Of a stretch of 28,535 nt of DNA, positions 1 through 7,968 are shown one piece after another. Positions within the stretch are counted from its first letter, which is position 1. Every line of letters begins with the position of its first letter. This stretch comes from JBCCMA01 sp039026595. Lineage in GTDB: Bacteria; Pseudomonadota; Gammaproteobacteria; Steroidobacterales; JBCCMA01. A program made the translations under genes and the position numbers. The stretch covers positions 1 to 28,535 of the forward strand of contig JBCCMA010000024.1 in the NCBI GenBank assembly GCA_039026595.1, read 5' to 3'. Under the pieces are notes generated by a model that was not told the origin of the DNA, ran no database searches, and saw nothing but the letters and a program-made list of their open reading frames with translations.

Positions 1-1077
1 AGACGCGTGGAGCTCTGGCCTTAATGTTTTGTACTGGTAGAGCACACCGTCGATGCGGTAACGAACGCGCGATACCGATTGCGACGGTTCAATGTGAATA
101 TCGCTGGCGCCGTCCCGGATTGACCGCTGGATGATGGAGTTGACCAGATTGATTACCGGACTCGCGCCGGCAACCTCATCAATGCGTGTGTAGTCGTCCT
201 GAGTGACCTCATCGACGACGGAAAAGTCATCGTCGACGTCGGCGACGAGGTCGGTATCGAAGTGCTCGCCGAGCAGACCGCCCTCGCCACCGTCATCAAC
301 AAATTTCAGCACGTCATCGCGGCGTGCGAGCACCGGCCGTGCGGTCAGGCCGGTTCGTTCGCGCACCTCGTCCAGCGCGGGCAGCGCCTGTGGCGTGGGT
401 GTGGCCACATAGATGCACTCGTGCACCCGGAAAAGGCCGAATACGCTTAACCGGCGCGCCACGGCAGGCGGAATCAACTTGGCAATCTCTGGGTCAAAGA
501 CCCCAGCGCGCAGATGAACCACCGGAACGCCCAGCTGCACGCCCAGTGCGTCGAGCAAGTCATCTTCATTCACCCAGCCGCGCTCGACCACCACCTGGCC
601 CAGACGTTTACCGGACGTGTTCTGAACATGGATCGCCTCTTCGGCCTGCGCTTCGGTCAGGTGTCCCCGAGCGATCAGGATGTCACCCAATCGACCCCGA
701 ATGTGCGCATCCCGCTCCTCAAGCGCGTTTTGCTCGCGCGCATCAACCAGTGCGATGCGCGACAGAACGTCGGTGAATTCGAGGACCTCGAGGACCAGTT
801 CGTCGACGGTCGCCAGCTTCAGCCAGCCACCACGACGCAGAAGAAATTCCTGAGCATCAAGCAGTAATTCGATTCCGGCGCTGGCGATCAACGGGCAGGC
901 GCCCAGATCGACGATGATCTTCACCCTGCCCTGCTCGGCTGACGTTCTAATCGCCGAATCGAGCTCGGCGATAATGCGTTCGCTGTTCAGTGCCCCGCGC
1001 GGCCCGATACGGACCAGGGCGCCGACGCGGGTGACGACAACAAGAGCGCTTTCTTCGGACTCCACAGCGGCGCTCAT
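1..1077 (-). CDS. STAS-MshEN-GspE/MshE-type secretion/pilus ATPase (partial)
   Basis: Only the first 359 codons are present; the gene runs off the left edge in frame. Residues ~10-115 look like a STAS (anti-sigma-antagonist) domain: a hydrophobic strand ends in VDLG (56-59) and is followed by IASAGIE (64-70), where Ser66 aligns with the phosphorylatable Ser of SpoIIAA-like proteins. Residues 129-151 and 158-181 are two tandem copies of the MshEN pattern RLGxxLxxxGxLxxxxLxxALxxQ, which binds c-di-GMP in MshE. A linker rich in acidic residues (~261-300) precedes the start of the type II secretion/type IV pilus ATPase fold, with the signature DGASDIHIEP at 322-331. Walker A and B lie outside the window. 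The ATG overlaps the stop of the GGDEF-EAL gene (ATGA), with GGAG eight bases upstream. No pilin, GspF or other pilus gene is visible, so what the ATPase powers is unknown. Domain calls are confident; c-di-GMP binding is inferred. Confidence 0.88.
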   Translation of the reverse strand, partial: MSAAVESEESALVVVTRVGALVRIGPRGALNSERIIAELDSAIRTSAEQGRVKIIVDLGACPLIASAGIELLLDAQEFLLRRGGWLKLATVDELVLEVLEFTDVLSRIALVDAREQNALEERDAHIRGRLGDILIARGHLTEAQAEEAIHVQNTSGKRLGQVVVERGWVNEDDLLDALGVQLGVPVVHLRAGVFDPEIAKLIPPAVARRLSVFGLFRVHECIYVATPTPQALPALDEVRERTGLTARPVLARRDDVLKFVDDGGEGGLLGEHFDTDLVADVDDDFSVVDEVTQDDYTRIDEVAGASPVINLVNSIIQRSIRDGASDIHIEPSQSVSRVRYRIDGVLYQYKTLRPELHAS

Positions 1078-3239
1078 GCGCTACGCTCCAGAGTGGCGAT
1101 GCGTTCGAGGCACTGAGCCAGTGGCACCGGTTTGTCGATGAAGTAGCCCTGCTGGAAAGTCACGCCAAGATCGGCGACGGCGGCGGCAAGTTCGGCCGTC
1201 GCGACAAATTCGGCAACGGTTTTAAGCTGCATCGTGTGGCCAACCTGATTGATCGCCGAGACCATGGCGGCCGACGTGGGATCGTTCAGCATGTCGATGA
1301 TGAAGCTGCCGTCGATCTTGAGCACGTCCAGATCGAGCGCGCGCAAATTGGTGAACGAACTGACGCCAGCTCCGAAGTCGTCCAGCGCGAACTGGCAGCC
1401 GTACTGCTTGACTCTGCGGATGAACTCCTGGGCGACGGTCAGATTGCGGATAACGGCCGTCTCCGTGATTTCGAAGCACAGGTGCTCGGTCGGAAAACGA
1501 CTTTCTGACAGCGCTTTCAGCAAGAACGACAGGAAGTGGTCATCTGTGATCGAGTCGCCCGACAGGTTGATGGCGAAGGTGGCCGGTCCATGCACATTCA
1601 GTGCGTACTGGTCACCGAGATAGGCGATGGCATTGGTGACGACCCAGCGGTCGATGCTCGACATCATGTCGTAGCGTTCGGCGACAGGCAGGAACTCGCC
1701 GGGTGACACATAGCCACCGTCCTGCCCGCGCATTCTGAGGAGTATCTCGAAATGCGGCTCCTCGGCCGCAGGATCGGTCGGTCTCAGAGTCTGTGCGAAC
1801 AGCTCGAAGCGATCTTCTTTCAGGCTGCGCTGGAGCCGGGTGACCCAGTGCATCTGATTGCGCCTCGCGCCCAGTGCGCTGCTGTTTTCACTGTAGACCA
1901 CAGCGCGATTACGGCCGCGTTCCTTGGCCTCAAGGCAGGCGAGGTCGGCGCGTGCCAACAGGTCCACGACGCCGCTGGCCGATGCGTCGATGTAAACAAG
2001 ACCGATGCTCACGCCCACATCGAGTTGACGCCGTCCGTCACCACACGCGATCTCGGTGGCCATGCGAACAATCGCTTTAGCACAGCGTTCCGCCGCAATC
2101 GGATTGCGATCGCGCAACAACATACCGAACTCATCTCCGCCCAGACGCGCAAGCGTGTCACCGGGCTGCAGCATGGACGACAACATGGCCGCCACGTTCT
2201 TAAGAGCTTCATCGCCCTTGTCGCGCCCGAATGTGTCGTTGACCAGCTTGAGCTGATCCATGTTGATGTGAAGGATGGTGGCCAGGCGTCGCTGGTCGCG
2301 CGCCTCATCCAGTGCGATACCTACACTGCGCTCAAAGCTCTCGCGCTGAAGCACCCCCGTCAGTGCATCGAACGTCACGCTCAGGACACCAACGGCTCGG
2401 TCGGCAAGCGCGGCCGCAAGATTGCGGTCGCTGTTCTCATAATCGCGCTGGCAGGCCCGATTGATGACCAGGAGTGCACCGAGCGGGTTACGATTGCTGT
2501 CGAGCATCGGGCTTGCGACGATGCGCTCGGTGCCGGCCAAACTAAGCCCGTGGTTGCGGCGCTCGTCCGGCGTATTCAACACGATTGTCGTCCGGATGCC
2601 CTGCAGCCAGAGTCTGAGCTCATCCGACTTGATGATTCGATCGAGCGTGCCCGACGGCAGGCCGTTGTCCGCCGTGACAAAGGACGCCGAGTTGCCGCCT
2701 TCCCACATCACCAGCACGGACGCGTCGACACGCAGCGCCTCATTGCAGTTCACCAGCATGTTTTGCAGAATTTGAGCACTTTCGAGTTGGTTACTGACCA
2801 CGCTGTCCCGGTCAAAAAAGAAATTGAGCTCTTCGTAACGCCGCACAAGTTCGTCGGTCATACCCTCGAGTTCCTCGTCCAGCGGCAGCACCTCATCGAG
2901 GTGGGACGACAAGGTGGTCAGCGCCGTGAGCGCCTCTGCGTTGTTGCGTCCGCCTGGCAGCACAGCCGCAAGCAACGGCCCGCTGATCGCGCGGTCAATG
3001 AGCGGGAACACGGCGACGCAGCGACCATCCGACAGCGTGACCGTCTGGAGTGGTTCCGATGGCGATTCGGGGTAGCGCTCGCGCAGTTGCCCGACAGCGG
3101 GCGCGTCAAGGGGTTGCGTCGCGTCGGGTAGATCGGGATCCAGTCCGATCAACTGGATCGGCACGTCACAGAGCGCCGGGTTCCTGGCAAGGCCAACCAG
3201 CGTCTGTACCCAAGGTGCGAGGTACGGGCTTTGCGTCAT
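1074..3239 (-). CDS. GAF-GGDEF-EAL cyclic-di-GMP turnover protein
   Basis: A 721-residue cytoplasmic protein. The N-terminal ~115 residues are unassigned; a short helical stretch (~120-160) leads into a GAF-like domain (~160-290), then GGDEF (~290-450) and EAL (~470-715). GGDEF is intact at 367-371, but the first metal-ligand Asp of the usual DxD strand is Asn326, and the inhibitory RxxD site reads QPGD (358-361), so the cyclase half may be weak or GTP-sensing only. The EAL half looks active: E498 (in FEILLR), N558, E590 (in EITET), D620-D621 (in DDFGAG), K641 and E677 are all present. That suggests a net phosphodiesterase producing pGpG. ATG at 3239 overlaps the upstream regulator's stop (ATGA), and the gene's own stop overlaps the next ATG, so the four genes are translationally coupled. 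The neighbouring MshEN ATPase is the obvious possible c-di-GMP receiver (inference). Confidence 0.93.
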   Translation of the reverse strand: MTQSPYLAPWVQTLVGLARNPALCDVPIQLIGLDPDLPDATQPLDAPAVGQLRERYPESPSEPLQTVTLSDGRCVAVFPLIDRAISGPLLAAVLPGGRNNAEALTALTTLSSHLDEVLPLDEELEGMTDELVRRYEELNFFFDRDSVVSNQLESAQILQNMLVNCNEALRVDASVLVMWEGGNSASFVTADNGLPSGTLDRIIKSDELRLWLQGIRTTIVLNTPDERRNHGLSLAGTERIVASPMLDSNRNPLGALLVINRACQRDYENSDRNLAAALADRAVGVLSVTFDALTGVLQRESFERSVGIALDEARDQRRLATILHINMDQLKLVNDTFGRDKGDEALKNVAAMLSSMLQPGDTLARLGGDEFGMLLRDRNPIAAERCAKAIVRMATEIACGDGRRQLDVGVSIGLVYIDASASGVVDLLARADLACLEAKERGRNRAVVYSENSSALGARRNQMHWVTRLQRSLKEDRFELFAQTLRPTDPAAEEPHFEILLRMRGQDGGYVSPGEFLPVAERYDMMSSIDRWVVTNAIAYLGDQYALNVHGPATFAINLSGDSITDDHFLSFLLKALSESRFPTEHLCFEITETAVIRNLTVAQEFIRRVKQYGCQFALDDFGAGVSSFTNLRALDLDVLKIDGSFIIDMLNDPTSAAMVSAINQVGHTMQLKTVAEFVATAELAAAVADLGVTFQQGYFIDKPVPLAQCLERIATLERSA

Positions 3240-3643
3240 GTCTCCGCATGCTCGGGCGCTTGCGCCGGGCGGTCGGCGAGCGCGCGTTTCAGGTCCTCAA
3301 CGAATTTGCGCATGCTCATCGGCTTTTCGATAAACGCGACAGTGTCCATCTTGCGCGACCACTGGCGGTGCTCGATGGCCGTCTTGGACGTGGAGATGAA
3401 AATCGGGAAGGTGCGGTCCGGAATCTCCTCCTGAATGCGCAGGCACAGCTCTTCACCCGTCATTTTGGGCATATCGATGTCTGTGACCATGGCATCCGGA
3501 CGATTCTCGGTAAGCCACGCCCACGCCTGTTCTCCGTGAGCGGCCTGTACCACATCGTAGCCAGCGCGCTTTAGCGTGCTGGCGAGCAGGCGCCGGATCA
3601 TTGCCTCATCGTCCACAATCAGGATTTGCTTCTGCTCAGCCAA
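3236..3643 (-). CDS. Single-domain CheY-like response regulator
   Basis: A 135-residue receiver domain with no output domain. The acidic pair D11-D12 (in IVDDE), phosphoacceptor D55 (in VTDIDMPK), the hydroxyl residue in FISTS and the lysine in FIEKP give a complete phosphorylation site. It begins with TTG at 3643, eight bases inside the end of the histidine kinase gene, with GAGG nine bases upstream, and its stop overlaps the GGDEF-EAL start. Gene order makes it the natural partner of the adjacent kinase. With no DNA-binding or enzyme domain it probably works by protein contact, perhaps on the GGDEF-EAL protein or the STAS-bearing ATPase; that target is inference. Confidence 0.93.
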   Translation of the reverse strand: MAEQKQILIVDDEAMIRRLLASTLKRAGYDVVQAAHGEQAWAWLTENRPDAMVTDIDMPKMTGEELCLRIQEEIPDRTFPIFISTSKTAIEHRQWSRKMDTVAFIEKPMSMRKFVEDLKRALADRPAQAPEHAET

Positions 3644-5483
3644 CGTCGCGTACCTCGTGCATGTGGCGGAACAGTGTCAGAGTGAAGGTCGTACCGCTGC
3701 CGATCTCGCTGCTGACCGTCAACGTACCGTTGTGCAACTCCACGATGTCGCGCGCCAACGCCAGTCCGAGGCCATGGCCTGAGCGATCCCGCACGTCGTC
3801 GCTGTCGGAGCGGTAGAACTTCTCGAAGACGTTGGCGAGGTCGTCCGGCCCGATGCCGATGCCGGTATCGGACACGTCGATGACCAGTTCCGTGTCCGTT
3901 TCGCGCGCGCGCAAAGTCACCGTGCCGCCGGGATCGTTGTATTTGACGGCGTTGCTCAGAAGGTTATTGAGGACAATACGCAGTAAATCCTTGTCGACGT
4001 CGAGCGCGCCAAGTGTTGACGGCAAATCCAGCTTGAATTCCAGTTCGTCGGCGCCGCGGCTGTGCCGGGCGACGTCAAAGGCGTCCGACAGCAGGTCGTT
4101 GACACGCACCCGCCGCTTGTCGAGGTCCATGCTACCCATCTCGATCTTGGTCAGACTCAGCATGTTGCTGATCAGCGCAGACAGACGCTTGACCTCATCC
4201 TCGATGACGTTGGAGGCCTCCACAATGGTCTCGTTGTCGTCCGGGTCAGCCGTCTGCAGCGCTTCGCTGTACATCGACAGCACATTGAGCGGCGTTTTCA
4301 GTTCGTGGGCCACGTGCGCCACGAACTCCGCTCGACTCGACCGCGCGATCGTTTGTTGCGTGGTGTCTCGAATCAACACCACGCACCCGCTCGAGGCGCC
4401 CTCTTTCCCGGCGAAGATCGGATAGGCAGACACCGTAAAGGTCTGACCTTCGCGGTCGTCCAGACGAAATTCCATCGGATCGGGCAAGTAACGCCGTGTG
4501 GCCCGATGCCGACACTGGCTCAGGAACTGCCGCACAATCGGCTGCGTGCACCAGTCGTAGGACTGATCCGTCGACTGGGTGGGCACGTCCACACCCAGAA
4601 GCGACTCAAGACGCTGGTTTGCAACCGAAATACCGCCCGAGTCATTCATCACCAGCACGGCATCTGGCAGGGACTCAAGCACGCGCAGCACCCGATCCTT
4701 CCGGTAGCTCAGGAGCTTGGTCGATGTGATAACCCGCTCGTTCTCCGACTCCACCTGCGCGACACGCGCGTTCGCGTACTCCACGAACTGATTGAAGCGG
4801 GCAACAAACTGCCCGAATTCGCCGTTTGGGTTGATATCGAAGGTTGGCATCCGCTGTTCGCTGATTGCCTGATCGAGCTGCTTCGCCGCCACGGCCAGCG
4901 GGCGAACCTCACGCCGGACAAGAAAATAGAATGCCGGAACCAGCAGGAACACGATGAACGCAAGGGTAGCGAGCAGCGGCAAGTTGCTCCGGTCAAGGAG
5001 TGATGCGAGCGTGGCCTTGCGATATCCAATGCGCAGATGCGCGGCCAGTTCACCGTCGGTCAGAAGGGGGGCGAAGAACTCGACCATCGTGTCCCGGTTG
5101 GCGCTGCTGGAGATGGTCCGCTCGCCAAACCACTCCGACGGACCGCTCGGCGGCGTCCAGTCCGGCACGATTACGCCGGTCCCCGTGGACTCCGCTACCG
5201 TCTGGCCGTTGGTCGCTGTGATCGTCGCGTAGGCCATGTCGTTGCGCAGCGACAGGCCACGAAGGACGGCCGAGCGGCCGGACTCCGGTGCAAGTTCCGC
5301 CAGCGACAGAGCGCCAAGAACGCGCAGCAGCTCCACGCCCTGATCGCGCATGCGCGCCTCGCGCTGCTGGAGCAGAGCGTTTAACAGCAAGGCGCTCAGC
5401 GCAACGATTACGATGAGCGCCGCAGCGATCATGCTCAAACCGAGACGTTCCCGGCGCCACAATGCGGGTTGAGGTTTTGACAT
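3636..5483 (-). CDS. Membrane sensor histidine kinase with HAMP-like and PAS regions
   Basis: Counted from the ATG at 5483 (615 residues), the protein has a transmembrane helix at ~17-40, a periplasmic sensor region of ~125 residues, a second helix at ~169-190, a HAMP-like linker (~192-243), a PAS-like region starting at LESLPDAVLVMNDSGG (~270), and a kinase core. His393 lies in HVAHELKTPLN; the N box is NNLLSNAVKYN (~506-516), followed by DTGIGI (539-544) and GHGLGLALA. All catalytic motifs are present, so autophosphorylation and transfer to the adjacent receiver are expected. A TTG at 5510 would add nine residues but has no better ribosome site, so I prefer the ATG; neither start has a strong Shine-Dalgarno. 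The periplasmic region matches no ligand domain I recognise. It heads the four-gene operon and overlaps the regulator by eight bases. Confidence 0.92.
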   Translation of the reverse strand: MSKPQPALWRRERLGLSMIAAALIVIVALSALLLNALLQQREARMRDQGVELLRVLGALSLAELAPESGRSAVLRGLSLRNDMAYATITATNGQTVAESTGTGVIVPDWTPPSGPSEWFGERTISSSANRDTMVEFFAPLLTDGELAAHLRIGYRKATLASLLDRSNLPLLATLAFIVFLLVPAFYFLVRREVRPLAVAAKQLDQAISEQRMPTFDINPNGEFGQFVARFNQFVEYANARVAQVESENERVITSTKLLSYRKDRVLRVLESLPDAVLVMNDSGGISVANQRLESLLGVDVPTQSTDQSYDWCTQPIVRQFLSQCRHRATRRYLPDPMEFRLDDREGQTFTVSAYPIFAGKEGASSGCVVLIRDTTQQTIARSSRAEFVAHVAHELKTPLNVLSMYSEALQTADPDDNETIVEASNVIEDEVKRLSALISNMLSLTKIEMGSMDLDKRRVRVNDLLSDAFDVARHSRGADELEFKLDLPSTLGALDVDKDLLRIVLNNLLSNAVKYNDPGGTVTLRARETDTELVIDVSDTGIGIGPDDLANVFEKFYRSDSDDVRDRSGHGLGLALARDIVELHNGTLTVSSEIGSGTTFTLTLFRHMHEVRDVG

Positions 5484-5533
5484 AAGGTTCGAAATCCAGT
5501 TCCGAACCAAAAGTATGTCAGCGCGACCCGAGC

Positions 5534-5552
5534 CGAACAGTGATCCTGTTCG
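5534..5552. repeat. Inverted repeat upstream of the kinase operon
   Basis: A perfect 7-base inverted repeat, CGAACAG and CTGTTCG, surrounds a 5-base centre (TGATC). It sits in the ~100-base gap between the SDR stop (5584) and the kinase ATG (5483), about 50-70 bases upstream of that ATG. No T-run follows on either strand, so it is a poor intrinsic terminator; an operator for the signalling operon is possible but unproven. Confidence 0.4.
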
Positions 5553-5583
5553 CGCAATAGCGGGCCTGTTCTGTCCGATTCAC

Positions 5584-6321
5584 CTATTCCGGGACGCGCT
5601 CTCCCGCCCAGTCGAACACATGACCGGAGTCCGAGGGCTGCAAACGGTCCAGGACGGAAAGCAGTTGCTCCGCGGCGTGCCGCGGCTCAAACAGCTTGCC
5701 CTCAGGCACGTTGCGTTGGAACGGAGCGGACAACCCCGTTGCGACCGTGCCGGGGTGCAGCCCGACGATCGCGGCATCAGGATGGCTGCGTCGTGTTTCG
5801 ACGGCGAACGTCTTGATCAGCATATTCAGCGCTGCCTTGGAAGCGCGATAGCTATACCACCCGCCGAGCCGGTTGTCGCTGATACTGCCCACACGCGCCG
5901 ACAGCGCCGCGAACACGCCGGGGCGGTCTTTTGCGAGCAGCGGAATGAAGTAACGCCCCACCATGGCCGGGCCCACCGTGTTGACCTCGAAAACCGCACG
6001 CATGGCGACAGGATCGATCTGCCGAAGCGTCTTCTCCGGCCGATGATCAGGGCCGTGCAGGGTGCCGGTGGCCACAATCACACGCGCGAGCCCAGCGCCC
6101 ACGCCAGCTGCCGCTCGCTGGATACTGGCGGCATCCGTCACATCGATGGCCAGTTCCGTGATACCCGTCGCGTTGGGCACGGCAGACGCCGGGCCCTCGC
6201 GGTGCAAAAGCCAGATACGCTCGCTGCCCCACGCCTCGGCCGCGGCTTCGGCGAGTGCTCTGCCAATGCCGCCAGCGCCGATAACGCAACAGCGACCGCC
6301 GATGTGCTTCGTGATGGCCAT
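5584..6321 (-). CDS. Short-chain dehydrogenase/reductase, C-factor (CsgA)-like
   Basis: A 245-residue NAD(P)-dependent oxidoreductase of the classical SDR fold; substrate unknown. The N-terminal nucleotide loop reads VIGAGGIGRAL (13-23), and the catalytic set is N114 (in FEVNTVG), S141 (in LSARVGSI), Y158 and K162 (in YSYRASK), followed by HPGTVATGL. The pattern GTLHG, then PEKTLRQID, is typical of the CsgA/C-factor SDR subgroup. I start at the ATG at 6321 because it precedes the first Rossmann strand; an ATG at 6402 would add 27 residues unlike the family and would overlap the divergent gene's start. The glycine loop is one residue shorter than the usual SDR GxxxGxG. It runs toward the kinase operon on the same strand, with an inverted repeat between. 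Confidence 0.87.
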   Translation of the reverse strand: MAITKHIGGRCCVIGAGGIGRALAEAAAEAWGSERIWLLHREGPASAVPNATGITELAIDVTDAASIQRAAAGVGAGLARVIVATGTLHGPDHRPEKTLRQIDPVAMRAVFEVNTVGPAMVGRYFIPLLAKDRPGVFAALSARVGSISDNRLGGWYSYRASKAALNMLIKTFAVETRRSHPDAAIVGLHPGTVATGLSAPFQRNVPEGKLFEPRHAAEQLLSVLDRLQPSDSGHVFDWAGERVPE

Positions 6322-6400
6322 GCCGAGGTTTCGGCGATACCGGGCATCTGGATGTTCGGCCCCATTGACGCCGTTGACCAAAGCGGCAACAGTGCGCGCC

Positions 6401-7321
6401 ATGAAAAATGAGACAACAAACAGGCCGTATCAAGTGGCATTTCTGTCGGCGGCCAACGCCAACGTCAGCAATTCTGACGACGATCTGGCCGTTGCGCCGA
6501 TGGCCGATCTCGGGATGAACGTGTCGACTGTGTCCTGGGACGAGGACCGCTCGTGGCGTGAATTTGACGTCGTGATCGTTCGTTCCACGTGGGACTACCA
6601 TGATCGCAGTGAGGCCTTTTTCCGCGCGCTCTCCGGAATTGACAAACAGACTCGAGTGGCGAACCCGCTGGAGACAATGCGCTGGAACGCGCGCAAGAAC
6701 TACCTCGCCGATCTTCGTGAGCGCGGTGTGGAGACCGTCGATACCCAATTCGGGGACGCGCTCGACACCGCCGCGCTCGATGCCCTGTGCGATCGATTCG
6801 CGACTTCGGAGTGGATTTTGAAACCTCAGATTGGCGCGAATTCCAGCGGCGTACATCGGTTGCGTTCCGCGGATTTGAACGAGGTGCGCGGCTCGACGAG
6901 AACCGCACTTCTGGACGAGTTTTCTGCCAGACCGTTCATGGCCCAGCCTTTCCTACCGGCGGTACTCGACCCCGGCGAGTATTCGGTGTTCTTTTTTGCC
7001 GGCCGCTACAGCCATACCATCCTGAAGACACCGACGAGCGGCGATTTCCGCGTTCAGGAGGACTACGGGAGCCACATCCGCGAGGTCGCGCCCTCCGAGG
7101 CGCTGATGTCGGCGGCACACCAAACCTTGTGCGCCCTGCCCGAGCGCTGCCTGTACGTTCGGGTGGACCTCATCGAACAAAGCCGCGGCTCGTATGCCTT
7201 GATGGAGGTCGAGTTGATTGAACCGTCTCTTTATCTGCGCACGTGCGGACAGGCTCCGCAGAACTTCGCAGACGCCGTTGCCCGATGGCTCAGCGATCGC
7301 ACTATCGGAGAGGCAGACTGA
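6401..7321 (+). CDS. ATP-grasp domain ligase (RimK/glutathione-synthetase-like)
   Basis: A 306-residue protein resembling the stand-alone ATP-grasp ligases annotated as RimK- or DcsG-like, which join a carboxylate to an amine via an acyl phosphate. Visible features are the N-terminal FDVVIVRSTWDYH, a central RWNARKNYLADL, the nucleotide-binding strand WILKPQIGANSSGV, and the C-terminal metal-binding LMEVELIEPSLYL. The substrate cannot be read from the sequence, and no biosynthetic cluster surrounds it. The ATG at 6401 has no Shine-Dalgarno. The stop codon overlaps the proposed CTG start of the rhomboid gene, so the two are probably co-translated. The divergent SDR begins 79 bases away, leaving room for a shared promoter region. 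Confidence 0.83.
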   Translation: MKNETTNRPYQVAFLSAANANVSNSDDDLAVAPMADLGMNVSTVSWDEDRSWREFDVVIVRSTWDYHDRSEAFFRALSGIDKQTRVANPLETMRWNARKNYLADLRERGVETVDTQFGDALDTAALDALCDRFATSEWILKPQIGANSSGVHRLRSADLNEVRGSTRTALLDEFSARPFMAQPFLPAVLDPGEYSVFFFAGRYSHTILKTPTSGDFRVQEDYGSHIREVAPSEALMSAAHQTLCALPERCLYVRVDLIEQSRGSYALMEVELIEPSLYLRTCGQAPQNFADAVARWLSDRTIGEAD

Positions 7322-7968
7322 ACACGCCCCCTCGTCACCCAAACCCGGATTTCCCCACATGGCCGCCGTGTGTGACCGCATTGCTGGTCGCGAACGGCCT
7401 GTTGTTTGTGCTGACGGAGCTGGGAGGCTGGCGGGTAATTCGTTTGCTGGCGCTCCAGGCCACGTGGTTTGGCCACCGACTGACCCCGTCATTCGAAATC
7501 TGGCAGTTGCTGACCTACGGTTTTTTGCACGGTGGTGTGGGCCATCTGGCGTTCAACATGCTGGCCTTGTACACACTCGGACGCGTGCTTGAATACGAAT
7601 GGGGGCCGCGGCTTTTTCTCGTCTACTACGTTGCCTGTACGGTGATGGCGGGCCTGACCCACATGGCGTTTGCGTATGCCGGCTTTCGTGGTGGGCCGGT
7701 TGTCGGGGCTTCCGGCGCGGTGTTCGGCCTGCTGCTTGCGTTCGCGCTGCGCTATCCAAACACGCAAATCATGCTGCTCTTCCCACCCGTACCGATGCGA
7801 GCTGCGACGGCGGCCGGCTTGTACGCCATCGCGTCGATGCTCCTCGGCGTGACGGGCCAGGTTCCGATCGTGGCGCACTTCGCGCACTTCGGGGGGATGC
7901 TCGGCGGCGCGCTGATGATGGTGGCGCTGCCAGGGCTCTTCGGCCGCCCGGATCAGTCCGGGCGGTGA
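7318..7968 (+). CDS. Rhomboid-family intramembrane serine protease
   Basis: A ~216-residue inner-membrane protease with about six hydrophobic helices, cleaving substrates within the bilayer. The catalytic serine is S132 in GASGAVFG and the histidine H190 in AHFGGMLGG; the oxyanion pair is H76/N80 in HLAFNML. The reading frame opens upstream at 7243, but the only good ribosome site is GGAGAGG at 7307-7313, four bases before a CTG at 7318 that overlaps the preceding stop (CTGA). I therefore propose a CTG start; an ATG at 7285 is the alternative and lacks a ribosome site. It forms a two-gene unit with the ATP-grasp gene. Its 3' end overlaps the convergent yceH gene by 16 bases. Family assignment is firm; the start is less so. 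Confidence 0.85.
   Translation: MNTPPRHPNPDFPTWPPCVTALLVANGLLFVLTELGGWRVIRLLALQATWFGHRLTPSFEIWQLLTYGFLHGGVGHLAFNMLALYTLGRVLEYEWGPRLFLVYYVACTVMAGLTHMAFAYAGFRGGPVVGASGAVFGLLLAFALRYPNTQIMLLFPPVPMRAATAAGLYAIASMLLGVTGQVPIVAHFAHFGGMLGGALMMVALPGLFGRPDQSGR

Noticed and set aside
514..867. Plus-strand open frame near the left edge
   Set aside because: Opposite the MshEN region of the partial ATPase gene, whose minus-strand frame is open to position 1 with clear motifs.
1752..3131. Long plus-strand open frame (459 codons) opposite the GGDEF-EAL gene
   Set aside because: Its translation has no recognisable domain and is rich in His/Arg/Gln, as expected antisense to a GC-rich gene; the minus-strand frame has full GGDEF and EAL motifs.
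5484..5510. TTG start adding nine residues to the histidine kinase
   Set aside because: No ribosome site and the ATG at 5483 precedes the first membrane helix normally; kept as an alternative only.
5512..5517. CATACT on the minus strand as a -10 box for the kinase operon
   Set aside because: The matching -35 position (CTGTTC) is poor, so I do not call a promoter.
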